A stretch of 64,000 nt of DNA from Nonomuraea polychroma (GTDB taxonomy: Bacteria > Actinomycetota > Actinomycetes > Streptosporangiales > Streptosporangiaceae). The notes under the pieces are model-generated. The model was not told the DNA's origin. It saw only the letters and a program-made list of their open reading frames with translations, and did not search any database. Of the stretch, positions 27,519 to 36,587 are shown piece by piece (position 1 is the stretch's first letter; every line of letters begins with the position of its first letter). The DNA lies in the NCBI RefSeq assembly GCF_004011505.1, contig NZ_SAUN01000001.1, forward strand, positions 3,348,001-3,412,000, in the 5' to 3' direction. The translations under genes and the position numbers were made by a program.

Positions 27519-27917
27519 ATGGCGTTTTTCCGTCCGCGGGTGAGCCGGGAGGCCGAGGTTCGCTACCACGCGGACCAGGAGATCTCCAAGAGCTTCCCTG
27601 AGCTGCTCGAGAAGGCCAGGCAGGCCGAGCAGACGTTGCGTGAGCTGCGGGCCGCGGCGGTGGACGACATCGAGCTGCTGGCCGCGGCGCGGGAGTTCGA
27701 CAAGGCGCTGACCGACGCGCTGCGGGCCGCCGAGGCGGGGCAGCGGGCCACGTTCGGGGTGAAGGCCTACGACGATCGCATCGCGCGGCGCAAGGCTCGG
27801 GCCACGCCTGCCGGGCGGATGTGGACGGACGAGGTCGAGCGGCTGCGCACGCTGCGTGAGGAGAACCGGCTCTCGGGGATGCCGCGCGTGCCCCGTCCGG
27901 TCCCCGCGACCCTCTGA
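27519..27917 (+). CDS. Hypothetical coiled-coil protein, 132 aa
   Basis: Starts MAFFRPRVSREAEVRYHADQ, with AAGGGCAGG upstream of ATG 27519; a TTG at 27483 would add 12 residues and is less likely. Residues ~25-75 are a continuous charged helix (SFPELLEKARQAEQTLREL, LLAAAREFDKALTDALRAAE), suggesting a coiled coil. The rest is basic (RIARRKARATPAGRMW). No known domain is recognised. It diverges from the TetR gene, whose operator lies ~95 bp upstream, so it may be regulated by that repressor. Confidence 0.62.
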   Translation: MAFFRPRVSREAEVRYHADQEISKSFPELLEKARQAEQTLRELRAAAVDDIELLAAAREFDKALTDALRAAEAGQRATFGVKAYDDRIARRKARATPAGRMWTDEVERLRTLREENRLSGMPRVPRPVPATL

Positions 27918-28289
27918 CCTCACCGCTTCGCCGCGCGCGCTGACGACCGGGTGTCTTACCACCGGTTGCGGTTCTCGCCGGTGGTCGTTCCGGTGTCGTC
28001 CTGGATCGTGGTCGTTCCCGTGTCGCGCTGACCCGGTCGGCCGCCGTTCTTCTCGCGCGGGGTCGCCGTGCCGCGTCCCGCCGACCCCGCGCGTGTGAGT
28101 CGCGCCCGGTTCACTGTGCCCGCCTGCGCTGGTAGGTCTTCGCACGGGGATCGCCGGTGAGACCGGGCTGAGGGCCTCTGGGTGGGATGGCGTCTTGGCG
28201 TCAGGGCCGGGCGGGACGTGTCGGGAAAACGGCCGGTGGCATGGGAAAGCCCCGGTCACACCTCCCTCATGTGGCCGGGGCTTCGGCGG
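27918..28289. other. Gene-poor 372-bp interval with an imperfect direct repeat
   Basis: No gene of normal size is supported. An 18-bp direct repeat (27981-27998 and 28008-28025, 17 of 18 bases equal) starts with GTGGTCGTTCC. On the minus strand a frame from GTG 28112-28114 to TAA 27956-27958 would encode 52 aa, in which the repeat gives DTGTTT twice before a basic end. The ribosome binding site is weak. The right edge holds the terminator of the sigma factor gene. Confidence 0.4.
28247..28283 (-). terminator. Terminator of the principal sigma factor gene
   Basis: AAGCCCCGG (28247-28255) pairs with CCGGGGCTT (28275-28283), with an inner CACA/TGTG extension. It begins seven bases beyond the sigma factor stop in the direction of transcription. 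Confidence 0.75.
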
Positions 28290-29681
28290 TCAGCTGGCCC
28301 AGTCGAGCAGCGGGCGGGTGTTGCTCGGGTGGCGCAGCTTGGACAGCGATTCCTTCTCCAACTGGCGGATCCGCTCCCGGGTCAGGCCCAGGTGCTTGCC
28401 GATCTCGTCAAGCGTGTGCGGCTTGCCGTCCACCAGGCCGAACCGCAGAGCCATGATCTTCGACTCGCGGGGCGAGAGGTTGTCGAGCACGCCCCGCAGC
28501 TGGTCGCCCAGCAGCTGGCGGTCGACGATCTCCGAGGCCTCCGGCGAGTCGACGTCCTCGATGAGGTCGCCGATCGTGGTCTCCCCGTCCTCGCCGATCG
28601 TCGCGTTCAGCGAGATCGGCTGGCGGCTGGTGCGCAGCAGCTCCTCGATCTGGTCCGGCGTCTTGTCGAGCTCGACCGCCAGCTCCTCGGGCGTCGGCTC
28701 CCGCCCCAGGCGCTGGTGCATGTCACGTTCGACCCGCGACAGCTTCGAGAGCATCTCCAGCACGTGCACGGGCAGCCGGATGGTCCGGGCCGAGTCGGCG
28801 AAGCCACGCTGGATGGCCTGCCTGATCCACCACATGGCGTACGTGGAGAACTTGAAGCCCTTGGTGTAGTCGAACTTCTCCACCGCCCTGATCAGGCCCA
28901 GATTGCCCTCCTGGACCACGTCCAGCAGTGACATGCCGCGGTCGGTGTACTTCTTGGCCACCGAGACGACCAGCCGCAGGTTGGCCTCCAGCATGTGGTC
29001 CTTGGCCTGCCTGCCGTCCTCGACGACCATGAGGAGGTCCTCACGGACGTCCAGCGGCAGCTCGGGGTGGGTCTCCAGCTTGTACTCGGCGTACAGGCCG
29101 GCCTCGATGCGCCTGGCGAGCTCGACCTCCTGCGCCGCGGTGAGCAGCGTGCGGCGGCCGATGGACTTGAGGTAGGTGTGCACCGAGTCGCCCATGGTCG
29201 ACTGCGTGTCGTCCAGGTCGAGCGGCTCGCTTTCGACCTCGTCGTTCTCGGCGCTCAAGACGACGTCGTCCGGCACGTCCTCCTCGTGCTCCGGCTTGGG
29301 GTCGGGCGGCACGATGCCCTTCGCCGCGGCCGGCGTGTCGGTTTTTGCCTTGGCCGCGTTGCGGCCGGTAACCTTTGCTCGCGAGGTCGAGGACTTCTTC
29401 GGAGCAGCGTCCTCATGCTCCTCGGTGGCCTTCGGCTGTGCGGGCTTCCTGGTGGTGGTCTTCTTGGGGGCGGTCTTGCTGAGAGACGGCTCGTTCTCGG
29501 CGGCCAGGCTCACGCCGGCCTCCGACAGCTCGCGCAGTATCGTACGGCCCTCAGAGGGGCTGATCCCGGCATCGGCGAACGCGTCACGCAGCTCCGCGAG
29601 AGAAAGGTGACCCTGGTTACGCCCTCGTTCAAGCAATTGGTCGAGAGTCGCGGGTGGGGTCGCCACGGCGGATCTGGGCAT
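28290..29681 (-). CDS. hrdB: Principal RNA polymerase sigma factor (RpoD/HrdB type)
   Basis: 463 aa primary sigma factor. Region 1.1-like sequence is at the N-terminus ([20 protein letters not shown]), followed by a Lys/Thr/Pro-rich linker ([20 protein letters not shown]). Region 1.2 and the core follow: [20 protein letters not shown], region 2 [53 protein letters not shown], region 3 and region 4.2 [20 protein letters not shown]. Spacing and length match actinobacterial housekeeping sigma factors, which direct most growth transcription and work with RbpA (gene at 56980). GGAGG lies six bases before ATG 29681. A sigma-R-like promoter lies ~90 bp upstream. Confidence 0.95.
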   Translation of the reverse strand: MPRSAVATPPATLDQLLERGRNQGHLSLAELRDAFADAGISPSEGRTILRELSEAGVSLAAENEPSLSKTAPKKTTTRKPAQPKATEEHEDAAPKKSSTSRAKVTGRNAAKAKTDTPAAAKGIVPPDPKPEHEEDVPDDVVLSAENDEVESEPLDLDDTQSTMGDSVHTYLKSIGRRTLLTAAQEVELARRIEAGLYAEYKLETHPELPLDVREDLLMVVEDGRQAKDHMLEANLRLVVSVAKKYTDRGMSLLDVVQEGNLGLIRAVEKFDYTKGFKFSTYAMWWIRQAIQRGFADSARTIRLPVHVLEMLSKLSRVERDMHQRLGREPTPEELAVELDKTPDQIEELLRTSRQPISLNATIGEDGETTIGDLIEDVDSPEASEIVDRQLLGDQLRGVLDNLSPRESKIMALRFGLVDGKPHTLDEIGKHLGLTRERIRQLEKESLSKLRHPSNTRPLLDWAS

Positions 29682-29769
29682 GAGGACACCTCCTCCGTAC
29701 GGAGTAAGAAGCGATCAGGCAGTGTTGTGGCGGGCGGCTTCGTTGTCCGCACGGCGCACCAGTATCAAT

Positions 29770-29795
29770 AACGCCATTCGCCGTCATTTGTTCCC
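29770..29795 (-). promoter_or_regulatory. Sigma-R/SigH-like promoter upstream of the principal sigma factor
   Basis: On the minus strand GGGAAC (29795-29790) is followed by 16 bases and CGTT (29773-29770). This fits the GGGAAY-N16-17-CGTT pattern of thiol-stress sigma factors. The start would lie ~80 bases before the sigma factor ATG. In Streptomyces hrdB has a sigma-R promoter, so this may be the same circuit. Confidence 0.5.
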
Positions 29796-29858
29796 GCGCG
29801 GACGAAATGTCAAAAAAGGGCGGATCGCCCTGCCCGGCGAGCCGCCCCTCGTGGGGTC

Positions 29859-30176
29859 CTACTCCACCACGTCGATCTCTCCGCCTGTGGCCTCCGGCAT
29901 GGGCATGGGCTCGGCTTCCTCCATGCGGTCGTCCGACCAGTAGTCGAGCACCTTGCCGGGATCGGGGTTGACCTCGCGGGAGACCACGATGTCGTCGGTG
30001 GGCTCGGAGGACGGGGCCGGCGAGCCGGACGGTGGCGCCTTCTCCACCACTGCTCTGGTCTCCTCGCCGACCTGGTCGAGCCTGCCCGCCGAGGCGGCCG
30101 CCGCGATCGAGACGCCTGCGACGACGATGACGCCGACGATGGCCGCGGATGCCCACATCTTGCGGGTCTGGTCCAT
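29859..30176 (-). CDS. Small single-pass membrane-anchored protein, 105 aa
   Basis: ATG 30174-30176 is preceded by GGAGAAGGAGGGAG. A hydrophobic segment at ~9-29 (ASAAIVGVIVVAGVSIAAAA) acts as membrane anchor or uncleaved signal. The exported part is acidic and rich in Pro, Ser and Glu (EKAPPSGSPAPSSEPTDDIV), ending ATGGEIDVVE. No known domain is recognised. It lies between menE and the sigma factor gene on the same strand, with 43 bp to menE. Function unknown; the acidic disordered tail suggests a surface or binding role. Confidence 0.65.
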   Translation of the reverse strand: MDQTRKMWASAAIVGVIVVAGVSIAAAASAGRLDQVGEETRAVVEKAPPSGSPAPSSEPTDDIVVSREVNPDPGKVLDYWSDDRMEEAEPMPMPEATGGEIDVVE

Positions 30177-30219
30177 GAAGGCTCCCTCCTTCTCCCCACT
30201 CTGACGCAGCCGCGCCTCG

Positions 30220-31365
30220 TCAGGTTCCTGCCTTCAGCCGTACCAGATCGGTCTTCCCGTTCGGCAGCAGCGGCAGTCCGGCGGCCAGGCGCAGCGCGCG
30301 CGGAGCGGCGTGAGGGGGAAGCCTATCGCGGCAGTATGCCCGCAATTGGGCAAGCGTGGGCGGCGTGTTGGGGTCAGCAGGCACCACGACCGCGGTGACG
30401 AGCTCGCCCCATTCGGGATCGGGCACGCCGATCACCGCCACGTCGGCGACCTCCGGATGGCCGCCGAGCACGGCGGTCACGGCGGCGGCCATGACCTTCT
30501 CGCCGCCGGTGTTGATGACGTCGTCGGCCCGGCCCAGCACCCGCAGCCGCCCGCCGGCCAGCTCGCCCAGGTCGGAGGTGACGAACCAGCCGCCGTCGAA
30601 GGGGGCGGGATCGCCGGAGCGGTAGCCGGAGAAGAGCACGGGACCGGCGATCCGGATCAGCCCGTCCTCGCCGATTTTGAGATCTACATTGTAAAGGGGC
30701 TGGCCGTCGTACACGCAGCCCCCGCACGTCTCGCTCATCCCGTACGTCGTCACGACCCGGGCACCGAGGTCCCGGGCCTGCTCCAGCAGGCCGGGACGCG
30801 GCGCGGCGCCGCCGAGCAGGATCGTGCGGAACCCCGACAGATCGGCCCCCAGCTCCACGAGCCGGTGCAGCTGGGTGGGCACGAGGGAGACGTGGTCGGC
30901 GCCGGAGTCCAGGACCGCCCGCGCGTCGAAGCGCGGGTGGATGATCGGCTCGCTCTCCGACAGCAGGGCGCGCACCAGCACCTGCAGGCCGGAGACGTGG
31001 GAGACGGGCAGGCAGCACAGCCAGCGCTCGCCCTTGGAGGCCTCCACGCGCCGCAGCGAGGCCGCGGCGGAGGCGCGCAGCGCGGTGGCCGACAACATCA
31101 CGCCCTTGGGCGTGCCGGTGCTGCCGCTGGTGGCGATGACGACCGCCACATCGGCGGGCACGCCGGCGCCGCCGTCCTGGGGTGTCCCGCCGACGTGGGT
31201 GGGGCGCAGCGCGGCCAGCGCGGCGTCGGCCTGGCCTGGAGGCAGGGGGAGGACGGCGGGTCCGTCGCCGGAGAGCGCGTCGCGTACGGCCGTGAACAGC
31301 GCGGGTCCCGGAGGCTGCACAATGGCATGCAGCGGACGGTCCGGATGCGACGGGTTCCTCCACAT
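30220..31365 (-). CDS. menE: o-Succinylbenzoate-CoA ligase
   Basis: 381 aa acyl-adenylate-forming enzyme. The AMP-binding P-loop IATSGSTGTPKGVML, the LLGGAAPRPGLLEQARDLGA region, the TTYGMSETCGG motif, the hinge region TSDLGELAGGRLRVLGRADD and the late lysine in LLPNGKTDLVRLK are all present. At 381 residues it is shorter than acetyl-CoA synthetases, as actinobacterial MenE proteins are. It activates o-succinylbenzoate with CoA in menaquinone synthesis. Divergent menD 165 bp away supports the assignment. Confidence 0.92.
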   Translation of the reverse strand: MWRNPSHPDRPLHAIVQPPGPALFTAVRDALSGDGPAVLPLPPGQADAALAALRPTHVGGTPQDGGAGVPADVAVVIATSGSTGTPKGVMLSATALRASAAASLRRVEASKGERWLCCLPVSHVSGLQVLVRALLSESEPIIHPRFDARAVLDSGADHVSLVPTQLHRLVELGADLSGFRTILLGGAAPRPGLLEQARDLGARVVTTYGMSETCGGCVYDGQPLYNVDLKIGEDGLIRIAGPVLFSGYRSGDPAPFDGGWFVTSDLGELAGGRLRVLGRADDVINTGGEKVMAAAVTAVLGGHPEVADVAVIGVPDPEWGELVTAVVVPADPNTPPTLAQLRAYCRDRLPPHAAPRALRLAAGLPLLPNGKTDLVRLKAGT

Positions 31366-31529
31366 GCTCGTAAGGTTAATGGCGACACGTCGGACAGCGG
31401 CGCAGGGAAAGCGGGGAGGGTCGTGGCGCGTTCTCCCTCGGCACGCCGACCATCAGTGAATCCGCAGCTTTTGTCGGTTTTTAGGATTGAATCTCCCCAG
31501 TCGCTTCGCCGGATGCAGGAGGCGTCACG

Positions 31530-33191
31530 TTGAACCCCGCCACCGCGCTGGCCACCGTGCTGGTCGACGAGCTGGTGCGCTGCGGCCTGACCGACGTGGT
31601 GCTGGCACCCGGCTCCCGCTCCGCCCCGCTGGCGCTGGCGCTGCACGCCGAGTCGCGGGTGCGTCTGCACGTGCGCATCGACGAACGTTCGGCGTCATAC
31701 CTGGCGCTCGGGCTGGCCAAGCGCGCCGAGCGGCCGGTCGCGCTGATCTGCTCGTCCGGCACGGCCACCGCCAACTTCCACCCGGCCGTGATCGAAGCCA
31801 GCGAGGCCGGCGTCCCGCTGCTGGTGCTCACCGCCGACCGCCCGCCCGAGTTGCGCGGGACCGGCGCCAACCAGACGATCGACCAGATCAAGATGTACGG
31901 GACGGCCACGCGCTGGTTCGCCGAGGTCGGCGTGCCGGAGGACCGGCCCGGGCAGGTGGCTTACTGGCGGTCGCTGGCCTGCCGCGCCTACCAGCGGGCC
32001 GCAGGCCCGGCGAACCCCGGCCCGGTCCACCTCAACCTGGCCTTCAGAGAGCCGCTCATCCCCGACGGCGACACCACCTGGAGCGAGCCGCTCGACGGCG
32101 GCGCGAACGGCCCATGGGTGCGGGCCAGGGTCGCGCCCCCGCCGATCGCCCTGCACATCCCGCCGACCCGGCGCGGCGTGCTCGTCGTCGGCGACGGCGC
32201 CGCCAACGTGCGCCGCTACGTGGCCGCCGCCGGCATGGCGGGCTGGCCGGTGCTGTCGGAGCCGAACGGCGGCGCCCGCTACGGCGACCATGCCATCTCG
32301 ACCTATCACTACCTGCTGGGCACGCCCGAATTCGCCGACGGGCACCGGCCCGACGTGGTCGTCACGCTCGGCCGGCCCGGGTTGTCGCGGCCGCTGCTGT
32401 CGTGGCTCCGGCGGACGGCGGAGCACATCGTGGTGGCGCCCGACCTGGACCGCTGGCCCGACCCGACCCGGTCGGCCACGCAAGTGGCGCAGGCGGTGGA
32501 GATCCCGGTGGCCGCGGGCGACGACAGCTGGCTGCACGCCTGGCGGCGGGCGGACCTCGCGGCCAGGTCGGCCGTGGACGAGGTGCTCGACGCCTCAGGA
32601 CTCAGCGAGCCGCGCCTGGCCAGGGACCTGGTGGACGCGCTGCCGAACGGGGCGTTGTTGTTCAGCGGGTCGTCGATGCCGATCCGCGACCTGGACCAGG
32701 CGATGCGTCCGCGGCGCGGCATCAGGGTGATGGCCAACCGGGGCGCCTCCGGCATCGACGGCCTGGTCTCGACCGCGATGGGGGCGGCGCTGGCGCACAA
32801 CGGGCCCGCCTTCGCGCTGCTCGGCGACCTGTCGTTCCTGCACGACCAGAACGGGCTGATCCTCGGGCCCCGTGAGCCGCGGCCCGACCTGTGCTTCGTG
32901 GTGGTCAACAACGACGGCGGCGGGATCTTCTCGCTGCTGCCGCAGGCGGCGGTGCGCGGTCCGTTCGAGCGGGTCTTCGGCACGCCGCACGGGGTCGATC
33001 TCGGGTATGCGGCGGCCGCGACCGGGACGCCGTACACGCTGGTGTCGGAGATCACGGAGCTGCCGAAGGCGCTGCGCGGCGAGGGGCCGCGCGTGGTCGA
33101 GGTGCGCACCGACCGCGAGGAGAACGTGCTCGTGCACGCCCGCCTGCGCGAGGCCGCGCAGGAGGCCGTGCGCGCCCTGCTGGTCGATTAG
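31530..33191 (+). CDS. menD: SEPHCHC synthase (menaquinone biosynthesis)
   Basis: 553 aa thiamine-diphosphate enzyme from TTG 31530, with AGGAGG eight bases upstream. Conserved segments are VLAPGSRSAPLALALHA, IDERSASYLALGLAKR, SSGTATANFHPAVIEA, LTADRPPELRGTGANQTIDQ and the cofactor region LLGDLSFLHDQNGL, followed by VVNNDGGGIFSLLPQ. MenD joins isochorismate and 2-oxoglutarate. Together with divergent menE it shows the classical menaquinone route rather than the futalosine route. It converges on the exonuclease gene. Confidence 0.95.
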   Translation: MNPATALATVLVDELVRCGLTDVVLAPGSRSAPLALALHAESRVRLHVRIDERSASYLALGLAKRAERPVALICSSGTATANFHPAVIEASEAGVPLLVLTADRPPELRGTGANQTIDQIKMYGTATRWFAEVGVPEDRPGQVAYWRSLACRAYQRAAGPANPGPVHLNLAFREPLIPDGDTTWSEPLDGGANGPWVRARVAPPPIALHIPPTRRGVLVVGDGAANVRRYVAAAGMAGWPVLSEPNGGARYGDHAISTYHYLLGTPEFADGHRPDVVVTLGRPGLSRPLLSWLRRTAEHIVVAPDLDRWPDPTRSATQVAQAVEIPVAAGDDSWLHAWRRADLAARSAVDEVLDASGLSEPRLARDLVDALPNGALLFSGSSMPIRDLDQAMRPRRGIRVMANRGASGIDGLVSTAMGAALAHNGPAFALLGDLSFLHDQNGLILGPREPRPDLCFVVVNNDGGGIFSLLPQAAVRGPFERVFGTPHGVDLGYAAAATGTPYTLVSEITELPKALRGEGPRVVEVRTDREENVLVHARLREAAQEAVRALLVD

Positions 33192-33208
33192 CACCTCGAG
33201 CGGGCGGG

Positions 33209-34102
33209 TCAGCCGCCCAGCACGTCGAGCAGGCGGTTGAGCGGGCCGTCCAGGCCGTAGCGGTCGGCCAGGCGCACCAGCGCCTCCGGGTCGCGCGGCT
33301 TGGCCGGCAGCGTCAGGTCGGTGGCCGGGAGCGGGGCGTCGTGGGCGACCTTGACGACGGCCGGGGCGGCGCTCAGGTAGTCGCGGGCGGCGGCCAGCCT
33401 GGTGCGGCTGCCGGCGGGGAAGCCGTCGGTCACGCCCGCGTCGAGGGCCTCGATGAGGGCGTCGAGGGAGCCGAAGCGGGTGATGAGCGCGGCCGCGGTC
33501 TTCTCGCCGACGCCGGCGACGCCGGGCAGGCCGTCGCTGGGGTCGCCGCGCAGGGTGGCGAAGTCGGCGTAGGCGCGGCCGGGGACGCCGTATTTGGCGG
33601 TGACGAACGCCTCGTCCACGATCTGCAGGTTGCGGATGCCGCGGGCGGTGTAGAGGACCCGGACCGGGCGGGCGTCGTCGACCAGCTGGAACAGGTCGCG
33701 GTCGCCGGTGACGATGTCGACCGCGCCGCTCGCCTGGTGGGTGAGCGTGCCGATGACGTCGTCGGCCTCGTAGCCGGGCGATTCCGGGCGGGCGATGCCG
33801 ACGGCGTCGAGCACCTCCTGGATGACGGCGATCTGGGGCACGAGCGCGTCGGGCACCACCTCGGTGTTGCCGTGCGCGACGCGGTGCGCCTTGTACGTCG
33901 GGATCGCCGCCACGCGGAAGGCCGGCCGCCAGTCGGCGTCCATGGTGGCCGCCAGCTCCCTGGGGGAGTGCTGGCGCACGAGGGTGGCGATCATGTCGAT
34001 GAGGCCGCGTACCGCGTTGATCGGCGAGCCGTCGGGAGCCGTGATCGACTCCGGCACGCCGTAGAAGGCGCGGAAGTAGAGGGACGGAGTGTCCAGAACC
34101 AT
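33209..34102 (-). CDS. 5'-3' exonuclease (FEN-like)
   Basis: 297 aa from ATG 34100-34102; a GTG two codons upstream (34106-34108), overlapping the stop of the phosphatase gene, is equally possible. It resembles the N-terminal nuclease domain of DNA polymerase I: VLDTPSLYFRAFYGVPE, GYEADDVIGTL, DIVTGDRDLFQLVDD and the helix-three-turn-helix GDPSDGLPGVAGVGEKTAAAL. All metal-binding aspartates expected at these places are visible. Stand-alone enzymes like this act on flaps and RNA primers in replication and repair. Its coupling to a SpoIIE phosphatase gene is unusual. Confidence 0.92.
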   Translation of the reverse strand: MVLDTPSLYFRAFYGVPESITAPDGSPINAVRGLIDMIATLVRQHSPRELAATMDADWRPAFRVAAIPTYKAHRVAHGNTEVVPDALVPQIAVIQEVLDAVGIARPESPGYEADDVIGTLTHQASGAVDIVTGDRDLFQLVDDARPVRVLYTARGIRNLQIVDEAFVTAKYGVPGRAYADFATLRGDPSDGLPGVAGVGEKTAAALITRFGSLDALIEALDAGVTDGFPAGSRTRLAAARDYLSAAPAVVKVAHDAPLPATDLTLPAKPRDPEALVRLADRYGLDGPLNRLLDVLGG

Positions 34103-34107
34103 CAGCA

Positions 34108-35310
34108 CTAGGCCAGTATGCCCACCGCGAGCAGACACGCGTCGTCTTCCGGGTTGGGGCCGCCGATGTCGGACAGCAGGCGGTCGAGCCCTTCCTCCAG
34201 GTCGCCGCCCGGCACCTGGCCGGCGACGGCCACGACCTGGTCGAGGCCGACGTCGATGTCGCGGGTGCGCCGCTCGACCAGCCCGTCGGTGAACAGCAGC
34301 AGCACGTCCCCGGGTATCAGCCGGGTCGTGGCCAGCTCGTACGGGCGCCCGAACGTGGCGCCGAGCAGCACGCCCCTGGGCTGGTCGAGCCGGCCGGCCA
34401 CCCCGTCGCGCACCAGGATGGGCGCCAGGTGACCGGCCTGGCTCCAGGCGAACACCCGGGTCTCCGGGTCCAGATGCCCGATGATCGCCGTGGCGGTGGT
34501 GTCGTTGAGCTGGTGCAGAACCAGCTCGTTGAGCCAGTCCAGCAGCCGGTTGGCGGGTCGTCCCGTCATGGCGAGGCCGACGAGCGCGTGGCGCAGCTGG
34601 GCCATGTGGGCGATCGCGGGCAGGCCGTGGCCGGAGACGTCGCCGATGGCCAGCAGCAGGCGGCCGTCGGGGGCGGGGGCGGCCTCGAACCAGTCGCCGC
34701 CGAGGTTCGCGGTCTTCTCGGCGGGCACGTACCGCACGGCGATGCTGGTGTGCGGCGGGCTGGGGCAGCAGGCGGGGTCGGGGAGTATCGCGTCGCGCAG
34801 GGCCAGCATGACGTGGCGTTCTTCGGCCGCCTGCTCGCGGGCCTCCAGGAGCTGGCGGCGCGACTCCGACATCAGGCGCTCGGCGCGGCGGCGGCCGGTG
34901 ATGTCCTGGATGACGCCGTGCAGGCCGATGGGGCCGCCGGGGGCCATGAGCGGCTCGAGCACCACGCGCAGGTCGCGGAGCTCTCCTCCGCGGCGGATGC
35001 GGAACTCGGCCTGGACCGGCTCGACGCCCTGCACGGCCGACCACAAGAGCCGGTCGAGCGCGGCCACGTACGCGGGCTCGACGTGCTTGGCGAGCTGGGG
35101 CAGGGGGATGGGGCCCTGGCCCGGGTCGCGTCCGAAGATCGTGTACACCTGATCGGACCAGATCGTCTCGCCGGTATGGAGGTGCCATTCCGCCCAGCCC
35201 ATGTTGCCGAGCCGCTGCGCGTGCGCCAGCCGTACGGCGAGCATCTCCGCGTCGGTTTCGTGCCCGAGCAGCCCGGATTCCACCGCGGCGTTGCCCATGA
35301 CGTCGACCAT
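34108..35310 (-). CDS. PAS-domain SpoIIE-type serine phosphatase
   Basis: 400 aa. Residues ~30-145 form a PAS fold (MGWAEWHLHTGETIWSDQVY, FRIRRGGELRDLRVVLEPLM, GVIQDITGRRRAE). A coiled linker leads to a PP2C/SpoIIE domain at ~185-395 with LGGDWFEAAPAPDGRLLLAI, GDVSGHGLPAI, SQAGHLAPIL, LLFTDGLVERR and PEDDACLLAV, retaining the metal-binding aspartates. Such enzymes dephosphorylate anti-sigma-factor antagonists, so it may sense a signal and release a sigma factor. No anti-sigma gene is adjacent. Its stop overlaps the region of the exonuclease start. Confidence 0.9.
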   Translation of the reverse strand: MVDVMGNAAVESGLLGHETDAEMLAVRLAHAQRLGNMGWAEWHLHTGETIWSDQVYTIFGRDPGQGPIPLPQLAKHVEPAYVAALDRLLWSAVQGVEPVQAEFRIRRGGELRDLRVVLEPLMAPGGPIGLHGVIQDITGRRRAERLMSESRRQLLEAREQAAEERHVMLALRDAILPDPACCPSPPHTSIAVRYVPAEKTANLGGDWFEAAPAPDGRLLLAIGDVSGHGLPAIAHMAQLRHALVGLAMTGRPANRLLDWLNELVLHQLNDTTATAIIGHLDPETRVFAWSQAGHLAPILVRDGVAGRLDQPRGVLLGATFGRPYELATTRLIPGDVLLLFTDGLVERRTRDIDVGLDQVVAVAGQVPGGDLEEGLDRLLSDIGGPNPEDDACLLAVGILA

Positions 35311-35465
35311 AGTCTCACTCTCAAAGTGCAGTGGATCTGGACAATTGTCCCCACACTACGTGATCGTTGTTGAACGGAGTGTAGCGATCGCTTCCTGTGT
35401 TGTGAGAGCTTTTCGCGGATTTTAGAAGGCGGGCAAGTAGCGGCGGCCGGAGTAGATTTGGGCCT

Positions 35466-36575
35466 GTGACGTCCTCAGATCTGTATCCCGTGTCCCGTCT
35501 CGCCGCCGTTCAGGAGGCCACCGCCAAGAGCGGTCTCGACGCCCTGCTGCTCACGCCCGGCCCCGACCTGCGGTACGTGAGCGGCTATGACGCCAAGCCG
35601 CTGGAGCGGCTCACCTGCCTGGTGGTGCCCGCGGCGGGGGAGCCGTACATGATGGTGCCCCGCTTGGAGCTGCCCGCCGCCGAGGCCTCGCCCGCCTCGC
35701 GGCTCGGGCTGGAGTTCGTGGCCTGGGACGAGACCGACGACCCGTATGCGATCGTGGCGGGCCGGCTCGGCGACGTCGGCAAGGTCGGGCTCGCCGACCG
35801 GATGTGGGCCATGTCGTCGCTGCGCTTCCGCGAGGTGCTGCCGGGCGCCGAGCAGGTGCTGGCCGGCAGCGTGCTGCGGGAGCTGCGGATGCGCAAGTCC
35901 CCGGCCGAGGTGGCGGCGCTGTGCGAGGCGGGGGAGGCGATCGACGCCGTCCACCGGCGGGTGCCCGAGTTCCTGCGCGCCGGGCGGACCGAGCGCGAGG
36001 TGGGCAGGGACATCGCCGAGGCGATCCTGGCGGCCGGGCACGAGACGGTCGACTTCGTGATCGTCGCCTCCGGCCCCAACGGCGCCAGCCCCCACCACGA
36101 CGTGTCCGACCGGGTGATCCAGGCGGGCGAGCCGGTCGTGGTCGACATCGGCGGCCAGCTGCACAACGGCTACTGCTCCGACTCCACGCGCACCTACAGC
36201 GTGGGCGAGCCGCCCGCCGAGTTCCGGGCGTACTACGAGGTGCTGCAGCGCGCTCAGGAGGCGGCGTGCGCGGCCGTGCGGCCGGGTGTGTCGTGCGAGT
36301 CGGTCGACGCGGCCGCCCGCGACGTGATCGCCGAGGCCGGGTACGCCGACTACTTCATCCACCGGACCGGGCACGGGATCGGGATCGAGACGCACGAGGA
36401 GCCCTACATCGTGTCCGGCAACGGGGAGCCGCTGGAGCCGGGCTTCGCCTTCTCCGTCGAGCCGGGCATCTACCTGCCGGGCCGGCACGGCGCCAGGATC
36501 GAGGACATCGTGGTGTGCTCGGAGAACGGCGGGGACCGGCTGAACAACACGCCCCGCGACCTGGTGATCGTGTAG
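35466..36575 (+). CDS. M24-family Xaa-Pro aminopeptidase-like peptidase
   Basis: 369 aa from GTG 35466. The N-terminal creatinase-like domain (LDALLLTPGPDLRYVSGYDA) is followed by a pita-bread catalytic domain. The ligands expected for two metals are in VVVDIGGQLHNGYCSDSTRT (Asp, Asp), HRTGHGIGIETHEEPYI (His, Glu) and RIEDIVVCSENG (Glu), all present. It removes N-terminal residues ahead of proline from peptides in the cytoplasm. Monocistronic; it converges on the HD-domain gene with 12 bp between the stops. Confidence 0.92.
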   Translation: MTSSDLYPVSRLAAVQEATAKSGLDALLLTPGPDLRYVSGYDAKPLERLTCLVVPAAGEPYMMVPRLELPAAEASPASRLGLEFVAWDETDDPYAIVAGRLGDVGKVGLADRMWAMSSLRFREVLPGAEQVLAGSVLRELRMRKSPAEVAALCEAGEAIDAVHRRVPEFLRAGRTEREVGRDIAEAILAAGHETVDFVIVASGPNGASPHHDVSDRVIQAGEPVVVDIGGQLHNGYCSDSTRTYSVGEPPAEFRAYYEVLQRAQEAACAAVRPGVSCESVDAAARDVIAEAGYADYFIHRTGHGIGIETHEEPYIVSGNGEPLEPGFAFSVEPGIYLPGRHGARIEDIVVCSENGGDRLNNTPRDLVIV

Positions 36576-36587
36576 GGGCCGCCGCCG

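Noticed and set aside
30685..30696. Close match (10 of 11) to the TetR operator TTACATTGTAA inside menE
   Set aside because: It lies in the middle of a coding sequence far from any start and is not symmetric; chance similarity is likely.
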